The position numbers and the translations under genes were made by a program. Shown one piece after another: positions 10,257-21,398 of a stretch of 64,000 nt of DNA (position 1 is its first letter; every line of letters starts with the position of its first letter). The DNA comes from Mycobacterium sp. JS623 (lineage in GTDB: Bacteria; Actinomycetota; Actinomycetes; Mycobacteriales; Mycobacteriaceae), in NCBI RefSeq assembly GCF_000328565.1, contig NC_019966.1:5394001-5458000 (forward strand). The letters run 5' to 3'. The notes beneath the pieces were generated by a model. The model saw nothing but the letters and a program-made list of their open reading frames with translations, made no database searches and was not told the origin of the DNA.

Positions 10257-10559
10257 ATGACAACGCCACAACCACACCAGGTGAACGCTCCTGGTCAAAT
10301 TCAGCAACCGGTGCACGCAGTTGACGCCGCAGGCAGGCCGCTGTCGGACAAGAGCAAGCTGACCGCCGGGTTGCTTGGAATCTTCCTTGGCAGCTTCGGG
10401 GTCGGCCGGTTCTATCTGGGCTACACCACCATCGGAATCGCTCAGGTAGCCGTGACCTGGCTGACCCTCGGAATCGGCGGGATCTGGCCGCTGGTCGACG
10501 CCATCTTCATTCTGGCGGGCAAGGTACCCGACGCGCAGGGACAAACCCTGCGCGGTTGA
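10257..10559 (+). CDS. TM2 domain-containing membrane protein
   Basis: 100-residue protein with a polar, Gln/Pro-rich N-terminus (TTPQPHQVNAPGQIQQPVHA) and then a TM2 domain: KSKLTAGLLGIFLGSFGVGRFYLG as helix one, and ITWLTLG-like IGGIWPLVDAIFIL as helix two, with the conserved GxxGxxxFYLG turn and the W-x-L-x-D in helix two. The ATG at 10257 begins MTTPQPHQ. TM2 proteins are widespread and their function in mycobacteria is not established. Confidence 0.85.
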   Translation: MTTPQPHQVNAPGQIQQPVHAVDAAGRPLSDKSKLTAGLLGIFLGSFGVGRFYLGYTTIGIAQVAVTWLTLGIGGIWPLVDAIFILAGKVPDAQGQTLRG

Positions 10560-10730
10560 GCTCGCTGCATCCAACATCGAGCAGGACACGACACCCGACC
10601 AGAACCGCGGTAATGCCTTGGCGCACACAGCGTTGAGACGGCCGCCTCCCAGCGAATCAGCTGACCAGCCGAATCCGCCGACCACATGTATCGTCTCGGC
10701 AAACTGAAACATCGCTGAGGGTCGGGTGAG

Positions 10731-13700
10731 ATGGTCGAGTATTACCTGTCGGGCGCTGTGGAGGCCCGTGTCGAAGGCGCGACCGCACCGCTCGGCGGAC
10801 CCAAGCAAAGATGCGTCTTGGCGGTACTGCTGGCCAATCACGGCACGGTGGTCGGCAATGGCCGGCTCATCGATTGCGTGTGGGAGGAGGAACCGCCGGC
10901 GAAGGCGTTGGTGTCGTTGCGCTCCTACGTGGCCAACCTGCGCAAGATCCTGAACACGACCAGCGACGCCCAGCGCCAACGGCTCGAATCGCGCCCCTAC
11001 GGCTACCAGCTGAACCTGCTGCAGGGCGACTGGATCGATCTGCACCGGTTCGAAGAGCTGGTTTCGGCCGGCAGGGCCGCGTTGATCCGCAACGACCCCG
11101 CCGGTGCGGCAGGCGCACTCAACGAGGCTCTTGCGTTGTGGCACGGAGATCCCTTCGGCGAGTTCGCCTTCCGTGATTTCGCTGCCCCCGACGTGCTGCG
11201 CTTCGCCGAGCTGCGGACTACCGCGATAGAAGCGCGATTCGATGCCGAGTTGATGCTCGGTGTCGCCGGTGACCTGATTCCGGAAATCGAGGCCGCGGTG
11301 GCACAGCACCCGCTGCAGGAGCGGCTGTGGGGACATCTGATGCTGGCCCTTTATCGGTCGGGCCGGACGGCGGACGCGCTGCGTGCGTTCGACCGCGCCC
11401 GCGCCACCCTCGACCGGGAAATCGGGACGCGGCCGGGAGAAGGCCTGCAGACCCTTTTTCAGAAGATCACCGATGGCTCGGCAGACCTGCTTGCCGAGCC
11501 CGCTGGCTGCCAACTCCATACCGAACCCGACGCACCCCTTGCGCTCTTCGTCGGCCGGGATTCGGAGATGAGTATTGTCACGACCGCCGTGCGCAGGGCG
11601 AGCGCCTGCATCGGCGGAATGACACTGATGACTGGTGAAAGCGGAATCGGCAAGACATCGCTGGCGCAGGCCGCCGCCGACCAGGCCCACGGGAGCGGCA
11701 TCACCGTCGCGTGGGCCGGTCACCCGACCGGCATCACGCTGCCGCAGCTCTGGACGTGGATTCAGCTGCTGCGACAGCTTGGCACCGCCCTTGGCGAGAC
11801 CGGCCGCCGGGAGGTGCGCCGCGCTGCGCCCGGCGTCGTCGATGCGCTGGTTCCGGAGTGGGGACACGCCGACGAGATCGGTTCGGGGGTTGGCGTGCCC
11901 GCTACGGGCTTTGCTTTGATCGAGGGCATTGTCATTGCACTGCAAAAGCTTTCGGCGATTCAACCGCTGCTGCTCGTTCTCGATGACCTGCACGTGGCCG
12001 ACGAGGCGTCGATTGACGCGCTGGCGCTGCTGGCCGCGGAGTTTCCGCGCGTGCCCATCCAGATCATCGGCAATTGGACATACTTCGGTGCGGACCGACC
12101 GATGAAACGGCAATCGTTCGAGCGCCTGCTCAGATCAAACGACATCGCCACCGTGCATCTACGCGGCATCGACCGCACGGCCGCCGGGCGCCTCGTCGAC
12201 GCGATCGTCGGCGAGCCGACCTCTGCGGCCGTGCGGGACGAGGTGTGGCGCCAGTCCGGTGGCAACCCGTTCTACATCAAAGAGCTCGCAAGGACGCTCG
12301 ACACCGCGACCGGTCCGCCGGAGGCGGTGGTCGGCGTGGTCGGCCGGCGACTGGGGGTTCTCGAAGACACGGCTCGACGTGTGCTGAGCGCGGCAGCCGT
12401 GGTCGGCCCCGAGTTCGACGTAGCCGAACTCGCCGACATCGTCGACCTGTCGATTTCGGCTGTCCAGGCCCGGCTTCGGCCTGCGTACGACACCGGCCTA
12501 ATCGACGAATCGGTCGAGCGTCCCGGGGCTTACCGGTTCAGTCACGGTCTGGTCCGCGACGGACTGCTCGCGCAGCTGGCCACCACCGATCGCACCAGCG
12601 TGCACGCCGCGGTGGCAACCACCCGCGCGGCCGCCGTCGCAACCGCCGCATACGAGGACAGCATCGCCGCGGCGGATCACGCCTGGCGAGCGGGCGCTGA
12701 GCTGAATGCCGAGACAGCGCTGGACATCCACGAAACCGTCATCCAACGAGCGCTGAATCGGTCGGCGTACGACGACATCGCCGGGCTGGCCGAACACGCG
12801 CTGCAGGTTTCCGACAGGCTGCCGGCCAAACCAGAACACCTGGAACGGCAGGCCACGCTATGGCTGCACCTTGCCGGGGCGAAGGGCATTCTCGAAGGCC
12901 AGGCCAGCAAGGCCGCCTCCGACGCGGTGCAGCGCGCATTCGAGATCGGCAGCGAAGTCAAGGGCCGAAGCTTCTACGGGGCGATGGCCCTTCAGTGCAT
13001 GATGCTGTGCGCGTATGGACGCATCGAGGAGACCTTCGTCATCGCCACCGGGCTGCGCGAGCAGTACGAGAAATCCGGGGACCCCGACATCGGTATCGCC
13101 AGCGACTTCGCGCACGCGATGGTCTACTCCTTACGCGGTGACGCCGAGGCACTCATCGCCACGGGCAAGCACATGATGAGCACGTTTCCACCGCCGGAGA
13201 CGGTCACCGATCCGCTGCACTTCTTTCATCCACGCGTCTACTGCTGGATGGCCTTGGCAGAAGCAATCCGCGGCGACGACGACGCCATGAGCGAATACCT
13301 CCGATTGGCAAGGGAACTCGCACAAAGCAGGGGCGACGTGTTCAACATCCTGGCCGCCAAGCTCACATTCATAGAATGCGCGGCGATTCGCGGAGTCGTC
13401 GAGGGTACCGCGGAGCTGGCCGACGAAGTCGACCGCGAGTTCTGCGCAGCAGGCGGCCAGCAGTGGGCGGCATGCGCCAGGATCATCCGGGTATGGGCGC
13501 AAACCCTCGATACCGGCGACGCCGACCCTGCTGTCGCGTTCGAGGCATTCGAGGTGTTCGCCAGCGACGGGTCCGTGGCGATGCACCCGACGTTCCTTGC
13601 CCTGCTGGCCGACATCGAAGCTCACCATGGCCGACTCGACAGCGCGCGCGAATTGCTATGGCGGGCCAAACATTTGGCCGACGCCACCGGTGAACACGGC

Positions 13701-13745
13701 GAAGACCGGCTGATCGCCGAACGAATGGCTGCGTTCAAGCCTTAG
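10731..13745 (+). CDS. SARP/AfsR-type transcriptional regulator with BTAD, AAA ATPase and TPR-like region
   Basis: 1004-residue multidomain regulator. Residues about 10-95 form an OmpR-like winged helix (GPKQRCVLAVLLANHGTVV, LRSYVANLRKIL). About 100-245 are a bacterial transcriptional activation domain with ALALWHGDPFGEF and LWGHLMLALYRSGRTADALR. A P-loop GESGIGKTS near residue 303 and LLLVLDDLHVADEASID as Walker B mark the NTPase. The C-terminal 400 residues are helical and TPR-like. Such proteins activate gene clusters in response to unknown signals. The 3' end overlaps the opposing hypothetical gene by 11 bp. The target genes are unknown. Confidence 0.88.
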   Translation: MVEYYLSGAVEARVEGATAPLGGPKQRCVLAVLLANHGTVVGNGRLIDCVWEEEPPAKALVSLRSYVANLRKILNTTSDAQRQRLESRPYGYQLNLLQGDWIDLHRFEELVSAGRAALIRNDPAGAAGALNEALALWHGDPFGEFAFRDFAAPDVLRFAELRTTAIEARFDAELMLGVAGDLIPEIEAAVAQHPLQERLWGHLMLALYRSGRTADALRAFDRARATLDREIGTRPGEGLQTLFQKITDGSADLLAEPAGCQLHTEPDAPLALFVGRDSEMSIVTTAVRRASACIGGMTLMTGESGIGKTSLAQAAADQAHGSGITVAWAGHPTGITLPQLWTWIQLLRQLGTALGETGRREVRRAAPGVVDALVPEWGHADEIGSGVGVPATGFALIEGIVIALQKLSAIQPLLLVLDDLHVADEASIDALALLAAEFPRVPIQIIGNWTYFGADRPMKRQSFERLLRSNDIATVHLRGIDRTAAGRLVDAIVGEPTSAAVRDEVWRQSGGNPFYIKELARTLDTATGPPEAVVGVVGRRLGVLEDTARRVLSAAAVVGPEFDVAELADIVDLSISAVQARLRPAYDTGLIDESVERPGAYRFSHGLVRDGLLAQLATTDRTSVHAAVATTRAAAVATAAYEDSIAAADHAWRAGAELNAETALDIHETVIQRALNRSAYDDIAGLAEHALQVSDRLPAKPEHLERQATLWLHLAGAKGILEGQASKAASDAVQRAFEIGSEVKGRSFYGAMALQCMMLCAYGRIEETFVIATGLREQYEKSGDPDIGIASDFAHAMVYSLRGDAEALIATGKHMMSTFPPPETVTDPLHFFHPRVYCWMALAEAIRGDDDAMSEYLRLARELAQSRGDVFNILAAKLTFIECAAIRGVVEGTAELADEVDREFCAAGGQQWAACARIIRVWAQTLDTGDADPAVAFEAFEVFASDGSVAMHPTFLALLADIEAHHGRLDSARELLWRAKHLADATGEHGEDRLIAERMAAFKP

Positions 13746-14136
13746 CTGCGGCTTCGGGCAGCGCCTCGCGCCATTGCCGCCACACCGCGCGGTCCGTCAT
13801 CAAGTCGAGCACATTGCCGAAACCGCTTGGATAGACCAGAGATACCAGCCACTGACGGGAATCACCCTGACTGATTTGGAAACCGCCGCGGTAGAACTGG
13901 CGCAGCCACTTGATCGCGAGTTGGCCGCGATCGAATTCGAAGATCACCACCGGTTCACCCGCCGCGAGCCTCTCCTGGTAATCGGTCAGACCGAGTTCCT
14001 CGTCAACCCATTTGGAATACTCGGAGGCGACGCAGCGCAAGGTCGTATCCGTAAGCTCCAGTTCGACGTTGACCCACCAGGAGTTCCCGCGGCTCTTCAG
14101 TAGATAGGCCTTGGTGTGCGGAGGGGCGCTCGACAT
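13735..14136 (-). CDS. Conserved hypothetical protein, 133 aa
   Basis: I do not recognise a named family. The sequence is soluble, with no signal peptide or membrane segment. It is rich in aromatic residues: SWWVNVELELTDTTLRCV, QLAIKWLRQFYRGGFQI and RQWLVSLVYPSG. It looks like a compact alpha/beta fold. It overlaps the end of the SARP-type gene convergently by 11 bp and lies 17 bp upstream of the LpqN-like lipoprotein gene on the same strand, so the two may be co-transcribed. Codon use matches its neighbours, which favours a real gene. Confidence 0.7.
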   Translation of the reverse strand: MSSAPPHTKAYLLKSRGNSWWVNVELELTDTTLRCVASEYSKWVDEELGLTDYQERLAAGEPVVIFEFDRGQLAIKWLRQFYRGGFQISQGDSRQWLVSLVYPSGFGNVLDLMTDRAVWRQWREALPEAAAKA

Positions 14137-14153
14137 CTTGTTGCGTCCGCCCG

Positions 14154-14894
14154 TCAGGTGGTGATGGTGATGGATTTGTCGATGGCCTCGAGCGCATCGA
14201 ACAGCGGCTTGCTCTGGTCTTCGTTGCTGGTCGCGTTCATCTGCAGGACGTAGAGGCCGCCGGGTCCTTGGATCACCACCGTCTCCTGACCGGACGCGGC
14301 CTTGATGCCCTGCAGGTCGTACTCGCCTGCAATCCGGTACGCCGGGAACCCGGACACCGTCGCCGTCTCGTCGCCAGCCGGAACGAAGCCCGGCAGGTTC
14401 TTCATCTCACCACCCGCCAGCTGCAACAGTTTGTCGGGATCGGCGGGACCGTCCAGCTTGGAAAGCAGCGCGATGATGTTCGGCGTGTAATTGGCGCCCT
14501 GCGCCTCCGGGCCGGTGTAGACAAGCGCGCCGTAGGCGTATTCGGGGGTGTCCTCGCCGGCGCTCTGCCAGCCGTCGGGCAGCTGGATGTTGACCTGTGG
14601 AGCACCCGGTTCCCCTTCGTGCACCGGAGTTTCGGTGATGTGCTGATCGCGGATGTAGTCGGCGATAGTGGGGTTCGCCGCGCCCGCGCCTGCCGCGTCC
14701 AGCCCCCGGGGTTGCAGCTTGCCGGTCGGCGCCGCCGCTTTGGTTGACGTCGCAGTCGCCAATGCACTGCTGCTCGAGCTGTGCGTTGTGGTGGCCGAAG
14801 CGTTGTCTTTGCTACCACCCCCGCACGCTGAGAGCGTTGCGGTCAAACAGACTGCGGTGAATGCGGCGACCATGTGCCGGCGCTGCATCTGCAT
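14154..14894 (-). CDS. LpqN/LpqT-family lipoprotein
   Basis: 246-residue exported lipoprotein. The ATG at 14892-14894 has an ideal GGAGG site 4 bp upstream. The signal peptide ends in the lipobox LSAC (Cys near residue 24), followed by a low-complexity Ser/Thr/Ala linker. The mature domain has the LpqN features TIADYIRDQHI, PDGWQSAGEDTPEYAYGALVY and a C-terminal LFDALEAIDKSITI. LpqN/LpqT proteins are surface-anchored in mycobacteria; LpqN has been linked to cell-envelope interactions. The specific partner of this copy is unknown. Confidence 0.87.
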   Translation of the reverse strand: MQMQRRHMVAAFTAVCLTATLSACGGGSKDNASATTTHSSSSSALATATSTKAAAPTGKLQPRGLDAAGAGAANPTIADYIRDQHITETPVHEGEPGAPQVNIQLPDGWQSAGEDTPEYAYGALVYTGPEAQGANYTPNIIALLSKLDGPADPDKLLQLAGGEMKNLPGFVPAGDETATVSGFPAYRIAGEYDLQGIKAASGQETVVIQGPGGLYVLQMNATSNEDQSKPLFDALEAIDKSITITT

Positions 14895-15003
14895 CGTGCC
14901 TCCTCGTCGGTGTCCAGCGGACGTCGGACACGTCCGCTGGCACACCGTAGAGGCGATGGATTGGAATCTGATTGAAGCCGGCAGCGCCGTAGGTTGGAAT
15001 GGC

Positions 15004-16659
15004 TCAGCGGAACAGTCGGGCGAGCAACCTCTGCCGCACAGTAGGCGCGGGCGACGCCGCCGCGGCCGCGAGCATGTCGGTGACCGCGGTGAATTTGTCG
15101 CGCGGCCGTACCCCCGCCCCGCGAGCGATTTCCGCGGCGTCGATCGCCTTCCACCCCGCGCCGTCGATCACGTCGGGCCGTCGGCTGCGCACCAATTTGT
15201 CGAGTGCCTTGCCGGCAGGGTCGGCCAGCACGCCGCGGTTGTAGTCGGCGACAAGGTTGTGCACGGTCTGGGCCGCGCATGATTTGTTGGTTCCGATGAA
15301 ACCGGTCGGGCCGCGTTTTATCCAGCCTGCGACGTAGCTTCCCGGCGCCCCGATGACGCGGCCGCCGTCGTTCGGCACCACCGCTGCGGATTCGTCGAAC
15401 GGCAGCCCGCGAATGGGCTTGCCGCGGTAGCCAATCGAGGTCAGCACCAAGCCGCCCGAGACCGTGCGAACCTCGTCGGTATTCGTCACGGTGAATTCGA
15501 CACCTTCGGCGCGCGCCTTTCCGACAACGCGTTTCGGCGTCAGGTGGTAGGCGAGCCGGATGCGGGGCCGCGTCGCGGGCGCTGATGCATCGCCGAGCTT
15601 GGAAAGGATCTCGAGTTTGTTGCGCGTCAACGGATCTGACGCCGCCGCCAGATCGCGCAGGACCAGATCTTGGTCGGCCGTGTCGAGCACCACGTCGCAC
15701 GTCGACGTCAGCCCGATCAGCTCCGGCAGCGTGAACGCCGAATCGGCGGGCCCGCGCCGGGCCGCGATGACGACCTCGGTGACCTTCGACGCCCGCAACG
15801 CGGCCAGCGCGTGACCGGAGATGTCGGTGCGGGCCAGCGCGTCCGGGTCGGTGGTCAGGATGCGCGCGACGTCGAGCGCGACATTGCCGTTGCCAATGAT
15901 CACTACCCGCTCGTGGCCCAAATCTATTGGCAGATCGGTGTATTCGGGATGGCCGTTGATCCACGCCACGACCTCGGTTGCGCTGCCGGTACCCGGCAGC
16001 CCCATCCCGTCGATGTCGAGTCGACGGTCGTTGGGCGCGCCGCTCGCGTACAGCACCGCGTGATGATGCTCGAGCAATTCGGCGTGCGTCAGGTCCGATC
16101 CCACCTCGACGTTGAGATAGAACCGGAACGCCTGCCGCCCGGCGATCCGGTCGAACAGCTTCGTCACCCGCTTGGTGCTCTGGTGGTCCGGGGCGACCCC
16201 GGCCCGCACCAAGCCGTACGGCGTCGGCAGCCGTTCGAAAACATTGACCCGCACGCCCTGCTGGGTGAGCAGTTCGTCGGCTGCGTACATGGCCGCGGGT
16301 CCGGATCCGACGATCGCCACCGTCAGGGGCCCGCCGTCGCGCGCCTCGACGTATGGCGCCTCGATGACGGGCGCCAGCTTCGACGTCGGCGGCAGCTTGG
16401 TTTCGCGCTTCGGGTAGAACGCAGCGTTCAGCTCGACGAACGGCAGCTGCTCGGGCTCCAGCTTGGTGGCCGGTGCGATCGCCCCGACCGGGCACGCGCT
16501 CACACACGCTCCGCAATCCACGCACGCCGCCGGGTCGATGTAGAGCATCTCGGCGGTGGCGAAGCCCGGCTCGTCCGGTGACGGATGAATGCAGTTCACC
16601 GGGCAGGCGTAGACACAGGACCCGTCGCTACAGCACGACTGGGTGATTACGTGCGGCAT
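15004..16659 (-). CDS. fprB: Ferredoxin/ferredoxin-NADP reductase FprB
   Basis: 551-residue fusion of a seven-iron type ferredoxin and an adrenodoxin-reductase-like flavoenzyme. The N-terminal part has CCSDGSCVYACPVNCIHP and CVDCGACVSACPVGAI cluster motifs (residues 9-58). The reductase has an FAD Rossmann motif VAIVGSGPAAMYAA near 113, the NADP motif VIIGNGNVALDVAR near 250, and PTGFIGTNKSCAAQTV near the C-terminus. It transfers electrons between NADPH and an iron-sulfur carrier. The AurF-like diiron gene ends 7 bp upstream in the same operon, which makes that protein a plausible electron acceptor. Confidence 0.96.
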   Translation of the reverse strand: MPHVITQSCCSDGSCVYACPVNCIHPSPDEPGFATAEMLYIDPAACVDCGACVSACPVGAIAPATKLEPEQLPFVELNAAFYPKRETKLPPTSKLAPVIEAPYVEARDGGPLTVAIVGSGPAAMYAADELLTQQGVRVNVFERLPTPYGLVRAGVAPDHQSTKRVTKLFDRIAGRQAFRFYLNVEVGSDLTHAELLEHHHAVLYASGAPNDRRLDIDGMGLPGTGSATEVVAWINGHPEYTDLPIDLGHERVVIIGNGNVALDVARILTTDPDALARTDISGHALAALRASKVTEVVIAARRGPADSAFTLPELIGLTSTCDVVLDTADQDLVLRDLAAASDPLTRNKLEILSKLGDASAPATRPRIRLAYHLTPKRVVGKARAEGVEFTVTNTDEVRTVSGGLVLTSIGYRGKPIRGLPFDESAAVVPNDGGRVIGAPGSYVAGWIKRGPTGFIGTNKSCAAQTVHNLVADYNRGVLADPAGKALDKLVRSRRPDVIDGAGWKAIDAAEIARGAGVRPRDKFTAVTDMLAAAAASPAPTVRQRLLARLFR

Positions 16660-16666
16660 GAAGGTC

Positions 16667-17683
16667 CTACGCGGCTGCCACCACGTGCTGCCGCTGCGGT
16701 TCGCTGCGGTAGCGACTGGGCCGGCCGTCGATTTTGCAGATCCGCCACACGAGCCTCGCGATCGGGTTGTTCAGGCCGGTGTCCTTGCAGAGCATCCGGA
16801 CGTCACCGAACATATCGCGCAGCATCTGCCGGGACTCCGGTGAGCGGAAGAACACTTCCTTGCGCACCGAGCGCGGAATGTCGAATTCCCTCCAGAACGC
16901 CTTCGGCGGCACGATGATCGCCGAGCACAGCACACGCATCACGATCGGCACGTAGATCGACAGCCAGAACCGCTTGCGCCGCGGCAGCGCCGGGATGCGC
17001 TTGCGCAGATATTCATGAGCGAAGGAGATGTGGCGGGCCTCCTCGGCCACGTGGATCGCCATCACCTTTTCCATGATCGGATGCAGCGACTTGCCTTCGC
17101 GCAGAACGTTTTTCTGCGTGTGGTCGATGGGTTCCTCGCCTGCGAGAATGCCGAACCAGAACGGGATCGGCAGCGGCCGTGCGACCAACGGGATCAACGG
17201 CTGCACCCACTTCAGCAGGCGCGGCATGCCCGGCACATCGGCGCCGATGCGGTTGACCATCTCCTGGAACATCATCGTGTGGTTGCACTCTTCGACCGCC
17301 TCGTGCAGGCAGTACCGATACTCCGGTGAGCCGTTGGGCGTCCAGAACGAGTACTCCATCAGGCCACGAATCAGGATCGACTCGAAGTGCAGGCCCACCT
17401 TGGCGACGTTGGCCTGGCGCCACATGCCGATTTCGATCTGCCGTTCCAGCGTCTGCGCCTGGTACCAGGGGTGGCGGCCCAGCGGATCGGTCGCGGGGAG
17501 CACCCAGCGAGGGTCGTTCGGGAACACCGCGAACTCCGGCGAATTCCAGTCGATGTCCGTGTACGGATTGAAGTTGCGCCGCACCGACCCCTCGGACAGT
17601 GTGGTGAGCATCTCCACGTACTCGGTGTCGTCGCTTACCTCCATGTTGCGACGCCACCGGCGGACCAGCCTTGTGCGAGCCAT
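16667..17683 (-). CDS. AurF-like diiron oxygenase family protein
   Basis: 338-residue protein of the p-aminobenzoate N-oxygenase AurF family (Rv0885-type). Metal-ligand helices are visible: HEAVEECNHTMMFQEM near residue 125 and IHVAEEARHISFAHEY near 212, plus an earlier Glu in RGLMEYSFW. AurF-type enzymes use a carboxylate-bridged diiron centre and O2. The ATG at 17681-17683 (MARTRLVRRW) follows a GGAAGG site. Its stop lies 7 bp before fprB, which could supply electrons. The substrate is unknown. Confidence 0.9.
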   Translation of the reverse strand: MARTRLVRRWRRNMEVSDDTEYVEMLTTLSEGSVRRNFNPYTDIDWNSPEFAVFPNDPRWVLPATDPLGRHPWYQAQTLERQIEIGMWRQANVAKVGLHFESILIRGLMEYSFWTPNGSPEYRYCLHEAVEECNHTMMFQEMVNRIGADVPGMPRLLKWVQPLIPLVARPLPIPFWFGILAGEEPIDHTQKNVLREGKSLHPIMEKVMAIHVAEEARHISFAHEYLRKRIPALPRRKRFWLSIYVPIVMRVLCSAIIVPPKAFWREFDIPRSVRKEVFFRSPESRQMLRDMFGDVRMLCKDTGLNNPIARLVWRICKIDGRPSRYRSEPQRQHVVAAA

Positions 17684-17895
17684 TTTCAGCCTTCCAGGTC
17701 TCCCCATGAGGTTTACATTTGAGCCCTAATGTCCAACGACGGTACCGCAGGTATCGCATATTGAACAGCCCCACTTCTGCGATGTGGCGCGTCGGCCCTG
17801 CACATCGGACATGTGACGGAGGCCACACTCGATGGTCGAGCTGAAGCCAGCCGGCAGCGAGGACTACATCCACGACTCGAACGGATGGACGCTGC

Positions 17896-19680
<1,785 letters not shown>

Positions 19681-19699
19681 CCTGCCCGGGCGTGTCTGC

Positions 19700-19719
19700 G
19701 CGGTAACGGAGCGGTAACG
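19700..19719 (+). promoter_or_regulatory. Direct repeat GCGGTAACG x2 upstream of sepH
   Basis: GCGGTAACG occurs at 19700-19708 and again at 19711-19719, an 11-bp period, about one helical turn. This spacing is typical of a dimeric response-regulator site. It lies 50 bp before the sepH start, in the serC-sepH gap. The GGTAAC core is reminiscent of sites described for MtrA-type regulators, but this is only a visual resemblance. Confidence 0.35.
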
Positions 19720-19769
19720 CAGTAGGGTCCCCGTAATCGGGCTTGGGATTCGGTCCGGAGGAGGTCTAA

Positions 19770-20552
19770 ATGCGGGAACTCAAGGTCGTCGGTCTCGACA
19801 TCGATGGCAAACGAATCATCTGCGAGGCCGAAGGCCTCGGCGAGAAGTTCCTGCTGCGCCCCGATGATCGGCTGCGCGCGGCCGTGCGCGGCGACACGGT
19901 CGGATCAAGTCCACCCCAAAACGACACCGAGGTCCAAAGCGTGCTGCGTCCCAAGGACATTCAGGCCAAGATCCGGGCAGGCGCGTCCGTCGAACAGGTG
20001 GCGTCGGCCGCCGGCGTCGACATCGACCGCGTCCAGCGGTTTGCCAACCCAGTGCTGCTCGAGCGTTCGCGCGCGGCCGAGCTGGCAACCGCCGCGCACC
20101 CCGTGCTGCCTGACGGACCGTCGGTTCTGACGTTGTTGGAGACGGTGACTTCGGCATTGGTGGCGCGCGGTCTCGATCCGGAGAGCACCAACTGGGACGC
20201 GTGGCGCAACGAGGACGGCCGCTGGACCGTGCAGATGGGTTGGAAGGCCGGCCTGTCCGACCTCGTCGCGCACTTCCGTTACACGCCGGGGGCGCACGGC
20301 GGCACCGTGACCGCGTTCGACGATGCGGCGTGCGAGCTGATCGATCCCGACTTCGCCCGCCCGCTGCGGCCGCTGGCCCCGGTTGCGGAGCTCGCGTACG
20401 ACGAGCCGGAGCCAGAACCAGCGCTGCCCATCGAAGAGCTCGCCGCGCCTGAACCGCCACCTGCACCGAAGCCGCGCGCTCGCAAGGGCAAGCCGGCCGT
20501 CCCGGCGTGGGAGGACGTGTTGCTCGGCGTGCGATCGAGCGGTCAGCGCTGA
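19770..20552 (+). CDS. sepH: Septation protein SepH (DUF3071)
   Basis: 260-residue cytoplasmic cell-division protein. SepH of actinobacteria binds FtsZ and promotes Z-ring assembly. The N-terminal DUF3071 domain is clear: MRELKVVGLDIDGKRIICE, RLRAAVRGD, and LRPKDIQAKIRAGASVEQVA with a helix-turn-helix-like VDIDRVQRFANPVLLERSRA. A second conserved part (NWDAWRNEDGRWTVQMGWK) precedes an acidic, Pro/Ala/Glu-rich linker and the C-terminal GKPAVPAWEDVLLGVRS, the FtsZ-contacting tail of the family. GGAGGAGG precedes the ATG. It has its own 89-bp upstream region containing a direct repeat. Confidence 0.94.
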   Translation: MRELKVVGLDIDGKRIICEAEGLGEKFLLRPDDRLRAAVRGDTVGSSPPQNDTEVQSVLRPKDIQAKIRAGASVEQVASAAGVDIDRVQRFANPVLLERSRAAELATAAHPVLPDGPSVLTLLETVTSALVARGLDPESTNWDAWRNEDGRWTVQMGWKAGLSDLVAHFRYTPGAHGGTVTAFDDAACELIDPDFARPLRPLAPVAELAYDEPEPEPALPIEELAAPEPPPAPKPRARKGKPAVPAWEDVLLGVRSSGQR

Positions 20553-20594
20553 GCGCTTGACCTAAAGCGTCGTTGAGGTCCTAGCGTCGACCTC

Positions 20595-21398
20595 ATGACC
20601 TTGGGACCGATCGGCCTCGCAAGCAGCTACCCGTACACCGACGACCCGGCTGTGGTCGCCGACGAGGCGCAACGCATTGAGGCCCTTGGCTTCTCGACGC
20701 TGTGGCGATCCGGCAATCTGCCGATGCTCGATGCGGCGGTTCGGGCAACGACGCACATTCCCGTCGCCACGGGCATCATCCCCGTCGACTCCGTGCCCGC
20801 TGCGGATGTCATCGCGATGTATCGATCACTGCAGCGCGAGCACCCGGGCCGCTTCATCGTGGGTCTCGGCGGTGCACACGGGGCACGACCTCTGAACACA
20901 CTCAACGGCTACCTCGATGCACTGGACGAGGCCGGCGTCGCCGCTGACTCGCGGGTGCTGGCCGCGCTGGGCCCCAACATGCTGGCGCTCGCACGGGACC
21001 GGGCCAGCGGTGCATACCCGTTTCTGGTGACGCCGTCATACGTGGGCGATGCGCGCGCCGCGCTTGGCGCGGACAAGACTCTGGCGGTGTTGGTGATGGT
21101 GCTGCCGACGACGGATCGCGAGACGGCACGACAGGCGGCCGCCACCCCGCTGGGCTTCCTGACGAACGTGGGTGGATACCGACGAAACCTGCTGCGGCAG
21201 GGCTTTTCTGAGGCCGACATCGGTGACGTGAGTGATCGACTGCTCGACGGCATCGCCGCGTGGGGCGACATCGATTCGATTGCAACGCGGGTCGCGGAGT
21301 ACCGCGCCGCAGGCGCCGATCAGGTGGTGGTGCGGATGCTCGGCGCCGACGACGAGCAGGCGTGGCAGGCAAGATTGGCCGAAGCACTCATCCGATGA
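20595..21398 (+). CDS. Luciferase-like F420-dependent oxidoreductase (TIGR03620 type)
   Basis: 267-residue TIM-barrel protein of the bacterial-luciferase-like superfamily. Features are a short N-terminus, LGFSTLWRSGNLPMLDAAV, PVATGIIPVDSVPAADV and HPGRFIVGLGGAHG, all typical of mycobacterial F420-type LLM enzymes. The C-terminus YRAAGADQVVVRMLGAD is the conserved phosphate-side end of the barrel. The reaction is likely a hydride transfer to or from F420 with an unknown substrate. It starts 42 bp after sepH. Its end overlaps the convergent DUF2537 gene by 11 bp. Confidence 0.85.
   Translation: MTLGPIGLASSYPYTDDPAVVADEAQRIEALGFSTLWRSGNLPMLDAAVRATTHIPVATGIIPVDSVPAADVIAMYRSLQREHPGRFIVGLGGAHGARPLNTLNGYLDALDEAGVAADSRVLAALGPNMLALARDRASGAYPFLVTPSYVGDARAALGADKTLAVLVMVLPTTDRETARQAAATPLGFLTNVGGYRRNLLRQGFSEADIGDVSDRLLDGIAAWGDIDSIATRVAEYRAAGADQVVVRMLGADDEQAWQARLAEALIR

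Noticed and set aside
10155..12113. 652-codon open frame on the minus strand
   Set aside because: Antisense to the TM2 and SARP-type genes, with low-complexity Arg/Gly/Gln composition and no recognisable domain.
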